Assembly (NCBI RefSeq): GCF_001039355.2
Contig: NW_019775746.1
Span: forward strand, 198,947 to 241,195
Length of the DNA stretch: 42,249 nucleotides
DNA from: Lingula anatina
Taxonomy: Eukaryota; Brachiopoda; Lingulata; Lingulida; Lingulidae
Reading direction: 5' to 3'
The translations under genes were made by a program, and so were the position numbers. Shown in pieces: positions 12,905 to 24,700 of the stretch. Each line of letters starts with the position of its first letter. Position 1 is the stretch's first letter. Under the pieces are notes generated by a model. That model made no database searches and was not told where the DNA came from. It worked only from the letters and a program-made list of their open reading frames with translations.

Positions 12905-13092
12905 GCACGGATAACCTGCTGGAAGACACCAGATTGAAGGGCACAAATTAGCCGAGGACTCTGAGGATGGAGAGAGAAACCTGGAGAGGCTGTTGTCAGA
13001 CTGATGTTACGTGCGGAATGAGCACGACATGTGGTTATTATATAAGCAATGAGAGAGAAAGAAAGATGACATCCCAGTTTATTTCATCTGTT
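12905..13092 (+). mobile_element. Second, diverged copy of the retrotransposon-like 3' end
   Basis: The stretch from GCACGGATAACC to CTGTTGTCAGACTGATG aligns, with mismatches and small gaps, to 12654-12770: GCACGGATAA, AAGACACCAGA, CACAAATTAG, GACTCTGA and GATGGAGAGAGAA are shared. The similarity continues past the (ATG)n tail into GAGAGA and TTTATTTCA stretches (12836-12870 against 13050-13088). It reads LAEDSEDGERNLERLLSD in one frame, reminiscent of the last residues of non-LTR ORF2. Both copies are degenerate. Confidence 0.5.
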
Positions 13093-16000
13093 ATTATTAC
13101 CCCTGTTCTGATTACTCTCTGATCACAACAGTCGCTTGTAGTCTCTTGCAAATTAGTGGAATCGTCTCTTCTTCAGTTTTGTATGCTATACTAGAGACCC
13201 CTGTGATACCAGAGGGAATTTGTTCTGGTCATATTCATATTCATAAATTAATAAGAAAACGAGGGAGTGAGCGGATGGCCATAATAGACGAATGATTGAG
13301 ATGAAGAAAAAGGGAAATGTAGTCGAATTTTAATTAAAAAGTGCGAAAAACTTGGTATAAGGAGGGAAGGGTGTAAAAGGGTATTCAGGATTTTGTAGCT
13401 GCTTCAAGAGGTAAACGGCGACCGGGATGGAGGGATGGGGGAAAGGGACGACAAAGCCGATAACAACGCGTCCCTTCTGTCGCGTCCCCCGAACTGGTTC
13501 TCTGTTGTAGCACAGTGTACCCAGCCATTGATTTGCTTACCAATTAGCTCCTCATCTCAAGACTACGTCTCCAATACAGTTACAGTGTGACTTCGGCTAA
13601 TGGATACATGTCACGTTATCCAACGACACCAGGCGCGATCCATTATTTAACACCCAGCTGCTCCTACGGGGGAGCTTAAGGGTGTCACTTTAACTTCTGT
13701 CAATGCCATATGACGGGAAGAGTTTGGTAAATTTAATTCTTAATTTCCAAAGCGGCAAAAGAGGATTTGTATTCCTCGGGGCGAATTTGATTCAGTTCCC
13801 TTGGCTTCCAAGTGTGTATGCCAGTGTATGTGTGTGAGTGACAGGGCGGTAGTGACAGTGAAATTGAATTGTCCCAAGAGAGGAAGATGAATTGAGATGG
13901 GCAAGACGAACGAATGCAAATAAATAAGACAACGGCACAAACCTATTTTGAATTAAAGAAAGAAAGAAAGAAAAAAGAAATGTCTGTTTGCTTTTCCATC
14001 CCGGCCACTTGTTTTGCAAGTACCAGTATCGGCCGTGTCGAGATTTGATTACAAATCGCGCTTAATATTTATTTTTGATAAAGCATCATGCTTGATAAAC
14101 TGATATGTTGACGGTGTTATTCAAGAGATATTTGATTTAGGATCGGTGAAACTGAGATGGCGATTTTATAAAGATTGTCAGAGAATAATAGCCGTTTTAA
14201 GTGCAAGCGAGCAGTTAATAATGACACTCGCATTCAGAAGATAAACAATATCACATCAAGCCTATCGTAATTCAAGGATTCATTTGATGCGGGCCTGTTG
14301 ACATAGGAAGTAGAGAAATCACTTTGATTGTATGGACTCTGGTAAATTAATGATCACTTAGATTATAAGTTATAATAATAAAGGTGCCCTGTTATACATT
14401 ATTAATGCAATAATCCTTCTACTGGTGACAAACACTCAAGCATTAAGAAAAACCTGTATCAAAAAATGTAGTTTCAAGTTCTGTAAATGTAATTAAGTTA
14501 CATTATTTTAACCGTGTAAATTTCTACAAAGTAGCCTACTAATAGGCTTCATGCATGTACATGTAAAAGATATGCTTCTAAATTCTGAACTGCCCCAGTG
14601 CGAATTAAACTGATGAAAAGAATTCGTAGAACCTCGTACTAGAAATATACAAATGTTTAAATATTCTTAATATTGTTGAATAAAAATGTCACTACGCCAA
14701 CCAATTTTCAAAAGTTGGCCAATTCTATATTAAGGTCAAATAATCTTTCCAGGAGCTATAAACTGTTAATATTTTTGTTTTTATTTTATCAAAAATAACT
14801 TTATTCAAACGTTATCTTCATTGCAGGTCGTTGTTATATTTATTGATAGGTGTATTTAGGTTATTCTGGGAAGAACGTCATTCAATATCTAAAACCAAAG
14901 GTCAAGTCGTTTGACAACTTGATCTGATCTTTTTACTTGTAAAATTATTTTACTATCATTTGATTTGCTGTCTACACCGTTGTACAGTTACTCTTCGCTG
15001 CACTTAAGCCATTAATGTTGCAACCCTTCTCATCAATTCGCTAACAGTAATCTGTTCTTGTTAGCTCAAGAATCATTTATATTTTGGTATATGACTACAA
15101 CCACCCTTATTGAAATCGCTATCATCACTATTAATTATAGAAATAACACTTCGATTGTCATCAACGTGGTTTTATCGAAATGGGATTTCTGTTAATTAAA
15201 TCAGCACCTTTTAAGGCGTCTGACCCCAAATAACCTTTCTTAACCTTAACAGATAGCGGCTACCTTTGACTGAAGTGTTGAACAGTGGGACGCACTCTCA
15301 TATCTTATCGATGGATGAGACATTAAGTCAGTGTTCAGAAGCTGTCGCGAGATGTTGACCTATGTTTCATTGCTCAATTTACACGTTTACAGCGCCTAAT
15401 ACATTATGTACGACATCAGGGTTCGCTTCACGCCTTTCGCTTTATTAGATTAGCCTGTCTCCATTGAAGCGTGTTAAAATACGTCAATAAATCTTGTCCC
15501 AGGTTGAACTGCAGTTGAACTTGACCGAAGTTATCCGACTTATATGACATAATGTTATCTTTTTGATTTCTTTTTTTTTCTTTTACTTTTTGAAATTCTT
15601 TTTGGTGGCCTATTGTCATTTGAGCGTGCCAGTTAATGGTGTTCCTTATTGAACTACTGTTGACGTGACTGAAATTAAGCTATTATACATTAGAACATGA
15701 CGTTTCATTATTATTTTGTCCAACATTTCTTCTTATTGTGGCGGTTTATTCAATCGCTATTTTCGAGTGCTAGGGGAAGCCGTTGCATATGCTTTTTTTA
15801 TGCGGCAAGAATTTTATATTTAAAAAACCATGTAACCACTGGGCTATGTGTGGCATGCTTACCATATTTGTATAGCTCTAGGCATTCTCACAATACAAAC
15901 GAAAAGTACAATTCTCATAGATAATGGCTTTCTTATTTCCATTTTTTGTAGTTATCATTTCGTTTCGTTTTTGTTTTACTGTTGTCGACATTGATGTATG

Positions 16001-19000
16001 GTGTTAACATTATACAGATATTTAAGATAAAAAGTCTTTATTCACCGGTTTTAGTGTCGTTCACACGAATATGACATGGCGTTCCTCTTCAAAACAGTTT
16101 TTATTCCATCGTTACCTTTTAAATCCGACCAACATGATAGTGATTAATGAGACATTCGGTCTAACATAACGATTTAAGTTTCTAGCGTTTGAAATGAATA
16201 CTTAATTGATTGATTTTAAGCATCTCATTGAGAAAATTTGCTTCTTTTTTCTTTGATATTATCTGAAAAAGGATATGATATTACTAAAGGAGATGCTTGC
16301 TCGTGCACCTCACAAAAATACTGATCGAGATTAATAACTATCATTAATCATTTCAACTACATGCGTGAATTATTCTTTTTCTTTTCTATTGAATATTTTA
16401 GACAGTTATGTCATATTACCATACAGACAATACTCACGCATGATGAAATAGGGCCTATTAGTATCAAGAAAAACAAAATTTCATGAATACAAACGTCTTT
16501 AATTAACTCACAGTCTCTGTGAAATAAATCCCGTATTACCCAAGATTTTGTCAATTCTCATGTTATTATATGTCTTAGCTCTGCCCGGGCTTCAAAGTCC
16601 CATTTAATTTCTACTTCAATTTTCATGGCCTACAGACACCCGGTATTTTCAGCTAAGTTGTAATTTCTTGTAAACATTTCGGTGTTGACTGCGGGTTATT
16701 TTGATACAAAACAAAATATTTTTTCCTTCTGATTTCAGAACACAGGCACGTTGTTTGAATTTGGCCACGCCACAAAGGAAGATGATTTCCACCCCCATCA
16801 ATCGATTTCGGCATATCAGCGCCCGTGTCACACGCTCGGTAAGTATTTATCAGTTTGTAGTTTACATCATAATTTAATATAGTTCAAAATTTCGACCGAT
16901 AAACTAAACAAATAGTATCACCTTTGGTGTGAAGCCGATTGCAGATAGGGCAACGAGTCGAACGGGCCCTTCAAACATGTTTTTATCTAACTTTGTATTA
17001 TAAGCACCTATCCTCAGATAATTTAACACAAAGATCCTTGTTCTGACTTCATCTTGTGAGGCGATAGTAAACATATTAAACTTGTGACGGGTCTCGGGCG
17101 CTTGTACCGAGAGAATAACACTGAATAACTTTCCTATGCCGTAATACCCGTGTAGATTACCGGCCTGTATTCTGACTGGCGATATCAGAAAGGGTTATCC
17201 TTTACAGGTTATCTAGCCATTGAAAGAGCCTGCAGCACCTGTCAAATGCACAGATTATATTGTATTAATTGATTATCGTCTACTGTTTGCTAGAATCAGC
17301 TGTTTTTTTTTTTTTTTTCGGAAGAATTTCATAAAAAAAAACTCATTTACCGTTACAACAATGCTGTTTCTTGTGAGCCTTTGTCTGTCGTATTGTTTTT
17401 AACATTGTCGTAAGTTTCAACTCAAAAACACGTAGATTGACTGTTTTTACAAAAGAATAACACCTGAAAATGGCGGGAACTGGTTACACGTAAACCTTAA
17501 CAGTGCCATTCCTGAAAGCACCTTGAATATAAGTATACAATAACTGAAACTTATCATTAATAGAGGTTTTCACATGCGTGGCCATTGACAGCATCCCCAA
17601 TCTGTCGACTGTTTTCACATTCTTGATTATTTCTTAAAGCAACAACTACAGGCGATGGCTTCATATTCAATATGTTTATTGTCTAGTTTCTGATATCATT
17701 TAGTGATGTTTTGACTCCTTTCTTGATTTGACGTATTAAACTCTACAAACGTAAGTACACATATTTTACATACTTTTACACCACAGCGTATCGCTATATA
17801 TGCACTGGGTGTTTTCATGTTTAAAGTCCTTAAAGACTTGGTTTTTGCACCTTTGTGATTTTTTTCAATCGTTTTTCTTTGAAAGGCCTAGATAAGAATT
17901 ACATGAAACCACATACATTTGCCATATTCTAATAATTTTCCTGTACACGACACTAGTTTTATGATTCACATTTAAAAACACACGTAATACTCAAAGGGAT
18001 TAGTACAGAGTAAAACTTATTGACAGAAAAATATATATTTATAATCATTATCAAATTCCACAATTGAATACTACAAATATATTGTCAGAATTTATCTAAC
18101 TTTTAGATATAATCTAATCAAATGATTAACAGAACCTTATCTTATCCTAGCTTAATCCTTTGTATCTTAGTCTAACTGCTCTTCTTCTCTATCTAATGAT
18201 ATGTTAATCGGGCACGTGTGAATTGAAAGCAAGCTTGATTACGTGGTTTTGGTCTAACCTGTATTTTCTACAAATCTCTCGCGCGCGTGCGTATGCATGC
18301 AAACGCGCCTTCACAACCTAAATCTATGGCAGTTACTACTAACCTTTGTAATGGCACATGAACACTATTCCCAAGAAACTTACCGAAAAATCATTTCTGC
18401 TCTTACTATTCCCAATTATCTCACTGAACTCGCTTAAGATAATTTCTTTGATTAGCAATTAAAGCACAAATTGACGACAGAGTCACCCCGACACACACAC
18501 CAGCGCACTTCAGTCTCGAGAGGGTGCCCGCCATTCTCATGTCATTTTTTTTCGCGCGTGACAGGCAGTCAGATGGGAGCAGAAATTACAACGATAGAAA
18601 TCGAAATTCAATCTTTTCTCAGTCACATCGTACTCCATAATTATCAGAGTACCAAGGGGATGGTAATGAAATTACCACTGATCATGCTCTCCTAGTAGTA
18701 CGAGAAGACGTACGGCGTGTTATCTGTGGAATTCATTCAGCTTTGCTAATGTCGGGGTTGAACGTTTATAAGGTGACGAAGGGAAGAGACAGGGCGCACT
18801 TTAGGATGCATTTATGGATGAAGTTCTTGTGATCTTTGGGCGCGTGACATAGAGTTTGATTTAGATCGATTTACTCAGAATGTGATAATGGTGAAATGAA
18901 AAGGGTTTTCTCTCTCTCGCTTTGCAAAATTTGCGAAGCCATACTCCAACCGTATATCAACAAAATTTTGAAATTTTGATTTACAAAAATGAATTCATTG

Positions 19001-20502
19001 ACAGTTAAGCTAGGCGTCATGTATGTACTGCTACTATTTTTCTGTCCATAACCAAATACTCATTTTATTTTTACACCAAATATTCATTTTTAATGCAGTG
19101 TCTTTGCATCTATAAAATGGATTTTCCAACTATTTCCCCTTTCACATCCCTCAGATAAATATCTGCTGTTTTCATTTTCTGTCTCAGATTTTGATATCTG
19201 AAATGCAGGGGGAAAAAATCAATACATATGAACCTCCTCCATGGGGGGCTGCCACGTGCAGTATTAATAAAATCAGCGAGTTTGACATTGGGTGTCCCCA
19301 GTTCAAATGACAGTTCAGACAGTTCAGAGCAGACAATACCGAGTTGAGCGCAGACTACAAGGGAGCTCATCGGTGACCAAACTGACATGGAAAATGTTAT
19401 GCGGTTACAAAAGCTCAAGCGCTTCACTTAATCTTAATATGCAATTTAACGGTGTCGGGGACACGATAAAGGGGGTCGCGCACCTTGCATTGATTCAATC
19501 ACAGCTATACATTACAATACAGATAAATTCTATTGAACTTCAGAGACAGTAACTTCATATTTACCGACCTTTAAGAGTGTCTGATAGCGCTACCCTCGTG
19601 TGTATTTAAAACGATTCCACGGCGAGTTCAACCTGGAGACATTTTTTTTTACTATTAAAAATCAAATAATCTCTCTACAGAATCATGACACACCACAAGG
19701 ACGCTAATGACACACCTCCTTCCTCCATTTTCATTTCAAATATTAAGTGGCGAAAGCATTAAAGAACAAAAAATTCAAAGTGCCTCAAATGTCGACTTCA
19801 TTTAAAATTCCACAGGGCAATCTATAACTTCGGGTTTTCTTTTCATCCGCCCCTCTAATTAGCACAAAAACAGGAATCCTTTTTACGTAGTTTATAGTCT
19901 CTGTGACGTACCACACACAGTACGCGGCACGACGGCTGTGAAAGTCGCTATATTTGAATTAATCCAGACATGAAACAACTTCATAACTTTTCTGAATAAC
20001 CGTTACTGTTTGACTGAACAGATTCTCCCCGACAACGCCCCCAATACATACTTTAAAACAGAAAACGCAACAACAAGGGCATTTGTCTACCCGGCGTTCC
20101 GAGAAACCTCAATTTCAGCGTCGAAACTGTCATTCGAACTTCCCTCGATGACATCAACACAAATTCATAAAACTTTCACTTTAATCACGCGTATTGGTCT
20201 TAACAGAATTTTCTCAGAATTGTACGCCACCTGACATTTAATGTTCAATGTTATGAGACTTAAGGCTTTATATTCGATCTTTACGGATATTGCTTATCAC
20301 GGCGGGTCTCGGCAGACTCCCTCTTAATTCTGCTATTTCAATTCCGAGCAGGAGCAAGGAGCATCCGCAACGCTGGAAATCATATTAGCCACTAATAGCG
20401 TTTAATCGATGATCTGCTTTAAAACACAAGGCCTTGCAGTAGTCATTACTTAACGACGCCATATTTACGTGACCTCTTTTTTACGTATTGTTAAATAGAC
20501 CT
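13093..20502. other. Non-coding DNA 3' of irx
   Basis: No gene recognised in 7.4 kb. GC-richer patches with possible regulatory content occur at 13420-13710, 17080-17215, 18470-18800 and 19230-19480. ATGGCGG cores lie at 17470-17476 (+) and 18528-18534 (-), and an NK2-type TTAAGTGG at 19743-19750. T16 and A8 runs occur near 17304-17340. The rest is AT-rich and shows nothing specific. Confidence 0.55.
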
Positions 20503-20508
20503 TTTATT
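20503..20508 (-). terminator. irx: Candidate irx polyadenylation signal AATAAA
   Basis: The minus strand has AAATAAAAGG here, the first canonical AATAAA I find downstream of the irx stop, 566 bp beyond it. A weaker ATTAAA lies at 21021-21026, only about 50 bp after the stop. Use of either site is inferred. Confidence 0.45.
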
Positions 20509-21073
20509 TGTAAACGTAACCGTAGTTAGGCACACAATTCTACAAGACAAGCTAACAGTTAAAGTCACGAATGTTAAACACTGACCTGCAATTTTACCAC
20601 CAAGTTACATGATAATGTCGAACATTAATTGTGTATTGCTTGGCGCATTGCTTGACGCATTGCTTGCAGCACAGCTTGGCGTGCTTTAAAAATAAAAGCC
20701 TTGACGTTTTTAAACCGAAAATCACACAAACAGTAAATCATACATGTAGCAAAATATAAAATTAAACAAACTTACCAACAAATGATCAAGTACATCCCTG
20801 ATTCACACAATAAAGAATATGTTTCTGTCTCTATATGACCTAATGAAACACTATTACTTATAAATATTGTAATGTGGCATACTTAATATATAATAAATTA
20901 TCAATAAGAACATCACTAAAAATAAATTAATTCTTGCCTGACAGTTTTTTCGCTTAGTCCCATATGCCTGCGTCCCTGAGGGTGAAGTCACTCGTAAGTT
21001 TTTTCTAGAATACATGTGCATTTAATGCTCCTCAATTATTTCACAGAAAGCGTCACGGAAACTTAAACTAAAA
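20509..21073 (-). other. irx: Probable irx 3' UTR
   Basis: Non-coding AT-rich sequence between the irx stop codon and the candidate poly(A) signal. It contains the 12-bp x4 repeat at 20635-20682. The extent depends on which poly(A) signal is used. Confidence 0.45.
20635..20682. repeat. 12-bp tandem repeat, four units
   Basis: Four consecutive 12-mers read ATTGCTTGGCGC, ATTGCTTGACGC, ATTGCTTGCAGC and ACAGCTTGGCGT. The repeat lies in the probable irx 3' UTR; in the sense direction the core is CAAGCAATGCG. Confidence 0.85.
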
Positions 21074-21765
21074 TTACTTAATTTCTGTCTTAAGATGTGT
21101 AGGAAGTTTATTATTGATTTTCACCGAAAAAGCGCTGTACGGTAAATGTGTTGACGCGGGGTATGACCCACCCAACGTGCCAGACCGTAGAAGTCCCCCA
21201 GAGTTCGTGCTGACGGTGACAGCCCCTTCGGGAGGCATCACTGACGGTGTGACTGCCGCCGTGGGATGACCGCCGCTCGGAATGCTATGCGCATGCGCTG
21301 TAAGCCTGCTATACGCAGGGTGTGTGAGTCCAGAGGGTCGGTGTAAACCCGCCACGGCGTACGCACCTCCAAGACCCCACTGCAGATGTCCCTGAGCAAG
21401 GGACAAACCTTGACTGTGCCCCAACGAAGGCAGGGCTGATATCGAATGTTCGAGCTTTGCTCCCGGGGAGGAAGAGTTGCGCCTTTCAAGAGACGAGTCG
21501 GTTGACGTTGCTACGTCAGCCAAGGACCAAATTTTCGGCCTTGTTTCGCTGTAAGAGGTGGACGGCCTCGGAGCGTCCGCGGAGTCTAATTTAAAGAAAT
21601 CACCACTCAAGTGACTAGATGATGTTTTGTTCTGAGTGTCCGTCTTTTCCTCTGTTTCAGCATGCTCTCCCTGAGACTGTGAAAGCGATTTATCTTGGCG
21701 GCTATTGTTGGAAAATGTGCTTCTTTCTTTGGTTTCCTCGCCAGTAAAACCTAATCGGATGTCGT
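21074..21765 (-). CDS. irx: irx coding exon 5: C-terminal region and stop (residues 288-517)
   Basis: The exon starts after acceptor attttcag, where AC completes the G left by exon 4 (GAC, Asp288), and runs 692 nt to TAA at 21076-21074. It encodes a polar, Ser/Glu/Lys-rich linker, the Irx motif [13 protein letters not shown] (about 363-375), and a Ser/Gly/Ala/His-rich tail that includes a SLGHSQG stretch and ends [14 protein letters not shown] fits the psi-K-x-E sumoylation pattern (Lys513). The frame is open across the whole exon and is GC-rich against AT-rich flanks. An extra small exon inside the 11-kb intron cannot be excluded, but none is needed for phase. Confidence 0.92.
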
Positions 21766-24700
21766 CTGAAAATATTAAAATATATTTTCAACAGAAACCT
21801 AAAATTTAAGTCAAAACGATGATCTGAAGTAAAAAAAATGTAAATGTTTATTAGTAAAGCACCAACCTGAATGGAAATATAGATAAACATCAAAATTGAC
21901 AAAACTCTCGCAATAACAAATCAACGAGCAAATCCTATTCAAACTGCAATGACACGAAACATACATATGTATGAAAACTGAGCCAATTAAAAAAAAGAAA
22001 TAAAGATAACACATAAAACTAAAAAATAAATTCAAGAATAAATAAAGACAGAATAAAAAAAAATCATATTCACGTTAGTAAAACTAGAACGGCATTTTCG
22101 TTTTCTACGGAAAATAAAAAAAAATGGTGTAGCAAAACGATAAGAACTACTCAAAAATATTTTAAAACATGGTAAGACCTAAGTTTCCAAGGCAAAAAGT
22201 AGGCCAAGTTGAAAAAAAAACCTGCAAACCCAAGACCTTTTCATTCCAATAGATTAAGATTAAAGCGTACAGTGGTACAAGTAAACACGCAGAATAATGT
22301 CCAGTTCACACGATGGGTTTCAGATCTACGTCCTACATGCATACAACACGCACGGAACAGTTCTGCTTTGGTTAACGCGGTTCGTCAAAAACTCATCGTG
22401 TAAACTGGCCTCTTCCAGTGGCAAGCGTAACTTCTATAGGCATAAACCTGTCATCACTGTCAGAAGCTAAATGTGCGTCTGAATTCCTTGCACCTCATAG
22501 ACATGGGGTTTACGAGCGCAGGGGGGCAAGTACAAATCCACACATTTATTATTTGCGTGTTTTCCCGTTAATGGATCCTTTGTTCCCCCTAACAAAAACT
22601 TGTCCAAAATTTGTCGTCCCGTTTAGCATCGCCCAGTTCAGGATTTTTGGGGAGAAAAGTATCAATATACACTGGCGAGAATCCTCACAAAAAAGGGAGC
22701 TGTTCTTTTAAAAATTAACTGTATTGGGTATTAAAATTAATATCACGATAAATAGTCAAATGGCTAAATGCTTCAAAATGAATGAAAATAATTTAGGCTT
22801 TTCAAACGTTGAACTAACAATGTAAAATATTCTGGGTTTAATGTGTAAAAATCACGAATTAATTACACACGACAGTCCTCCCCAGTCTAAAGAATTTCCC
22901 CTAAGTTTAACTAACAATATGAAAATACCGGATATAATGAGAGAACGCAGTGAAAACAACGCCAGTCTTGAAGTTACCGAAGGCTAATATCCTAACCTAC
23001 CGTACGTAGCCCAGACAATACCCTGTTGTTTTTGAAAATAGCTCTAAAACACAGCAAAATACACTGCATTGTATATATTATTAAAGTAAAACAGTGTCGC
23101 GGACTCAGTGATTGTTTATAGGGTGTATAGTGTGATTTGGACCACACTTAAGATTTTTCAGAAGTTCAAAAAAGATACTAAGTCAGCGCAGGGGTAAAAA
23201 TGTTCACAAACTTTAAACTCAGCTTTTTTATCCGACCAAGTTATCATATAGTTTGAAGACACTTATAATAAAGTATATAAATAAAATTTTCTAATACATG
23301 GTGGTCTTAAATAACACTGTAGTATAAAATTGAGATTTTTCTTTCCAGATTATCTACCATTCATAATGTGCTACAGGCCACATTAAAACTAGGGAATAAC
23401 TGATGAAATTTCCACAAGTTTCACAAAAATCAGCACTGTAACTCTGCATATCAATTTCTTAATTCGTAATCAGTCGATAACCTCATATTATGCACTTTTC
23501 AATCGATCATAAAGAGCCGCAGTAAGTATGTATTCTAGAGGTTATCGCAATAACTCAACTTGTGTTCATACATGTACATCAGTTTCGATGCCAACAAAAT
23601 GAAAAAAAAGGAAATTCCTACGAGAAAATGGCATAGTACTACGCATACTATAACCGTGGGTTTAATAGATAGATTAACTGCCAAATTCTATGAAATGTAA
23701 TTACTGTTTACAACCGCTGACATCGAGTATTACCACGAGAAAATGGCATTGTTCTCTTACTCGGCACGAGATAGCCGCGCGATTTAACGGATGAATCAAC
23801 CGCTAACTTCTATCACGGGACTTCTAGGAAATGCTATTACTGCTTTTAATGGGAAGATAGTAATTTGCAAACATCCAACTTGGAAAAGAAAGAAAAATAT
23901 CTGGACTGTCTTCTGCTGGAGTCTGTCTCGAAAGTCGTCTGCTGGGGTTTCAGAAATCGGGCATGAAATCGACAAATATGTCAATTTCCGTGTCGTCTGT
24001 TGGGCAGAAGACAAGCCGCGGGATAGACGAGGCGAAATAAAGAAAGTGAACTACATACATGAAATATGTGGTATGAGCCGAGTGCAATATGTTGCTGAAC
24101 TACTCTCCACTCAGGAGCTGTGGACCACGCTACTGCCTTGCCCGATTCTCTTCTGTGCCATACTGTTCATGTTTTATATGTTTCAACTTTTCTTTGACTG
24201 TAAGTCTACGTCGTTGTACACGTTATTCTAATGTCAATTACTGCACGAATTATATTTCTGTGCGTAAACTGCTAAAAAAATAACCCTTTTAAATAAAGGG
24301 GAGCAATGCGGTAAAAAATGCGTCTAGCTTGCGACCCTGGTGACCAATTTTACCCTGCAAAGGGGGCTCCTGTCGACGAAAAATGCCCTTCGGACAAACG
24401 GGTAGTTGCTCGCAATCTCTATTCTCATATATCATGGTTAGGACCACCATGAGGATTTGTGATTTTCACAGCTTTAAGTATCGTCTTTACGTTGAAATTT
24501 TTATTAGCAAGACCTTTCTACAAATTGGCCTCTCTTCCAACGCTGCCATACGTTTTGCCGTTCCGGGAGAGCATTTCGACGTGCTTTGTCAAGCACGGGG
24601 AAGAAAATATGTATATTGCTGTTTAATGCCGCTCGATAACCAGGCGCATTTTTAGGTTAAATTTGACCAAAATATAGACTTACATAGTCAAATCAAAATT

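Noticed and set aside
23791-24231. 146-codon plus-strand open frame in irx intron 4
   Set aside because: It is the longest frame outside irx and the tandem repeat, but it has no known domain, no splice context and an unremarkable composition, and it overlaps the degenerate 115-bp repeat.
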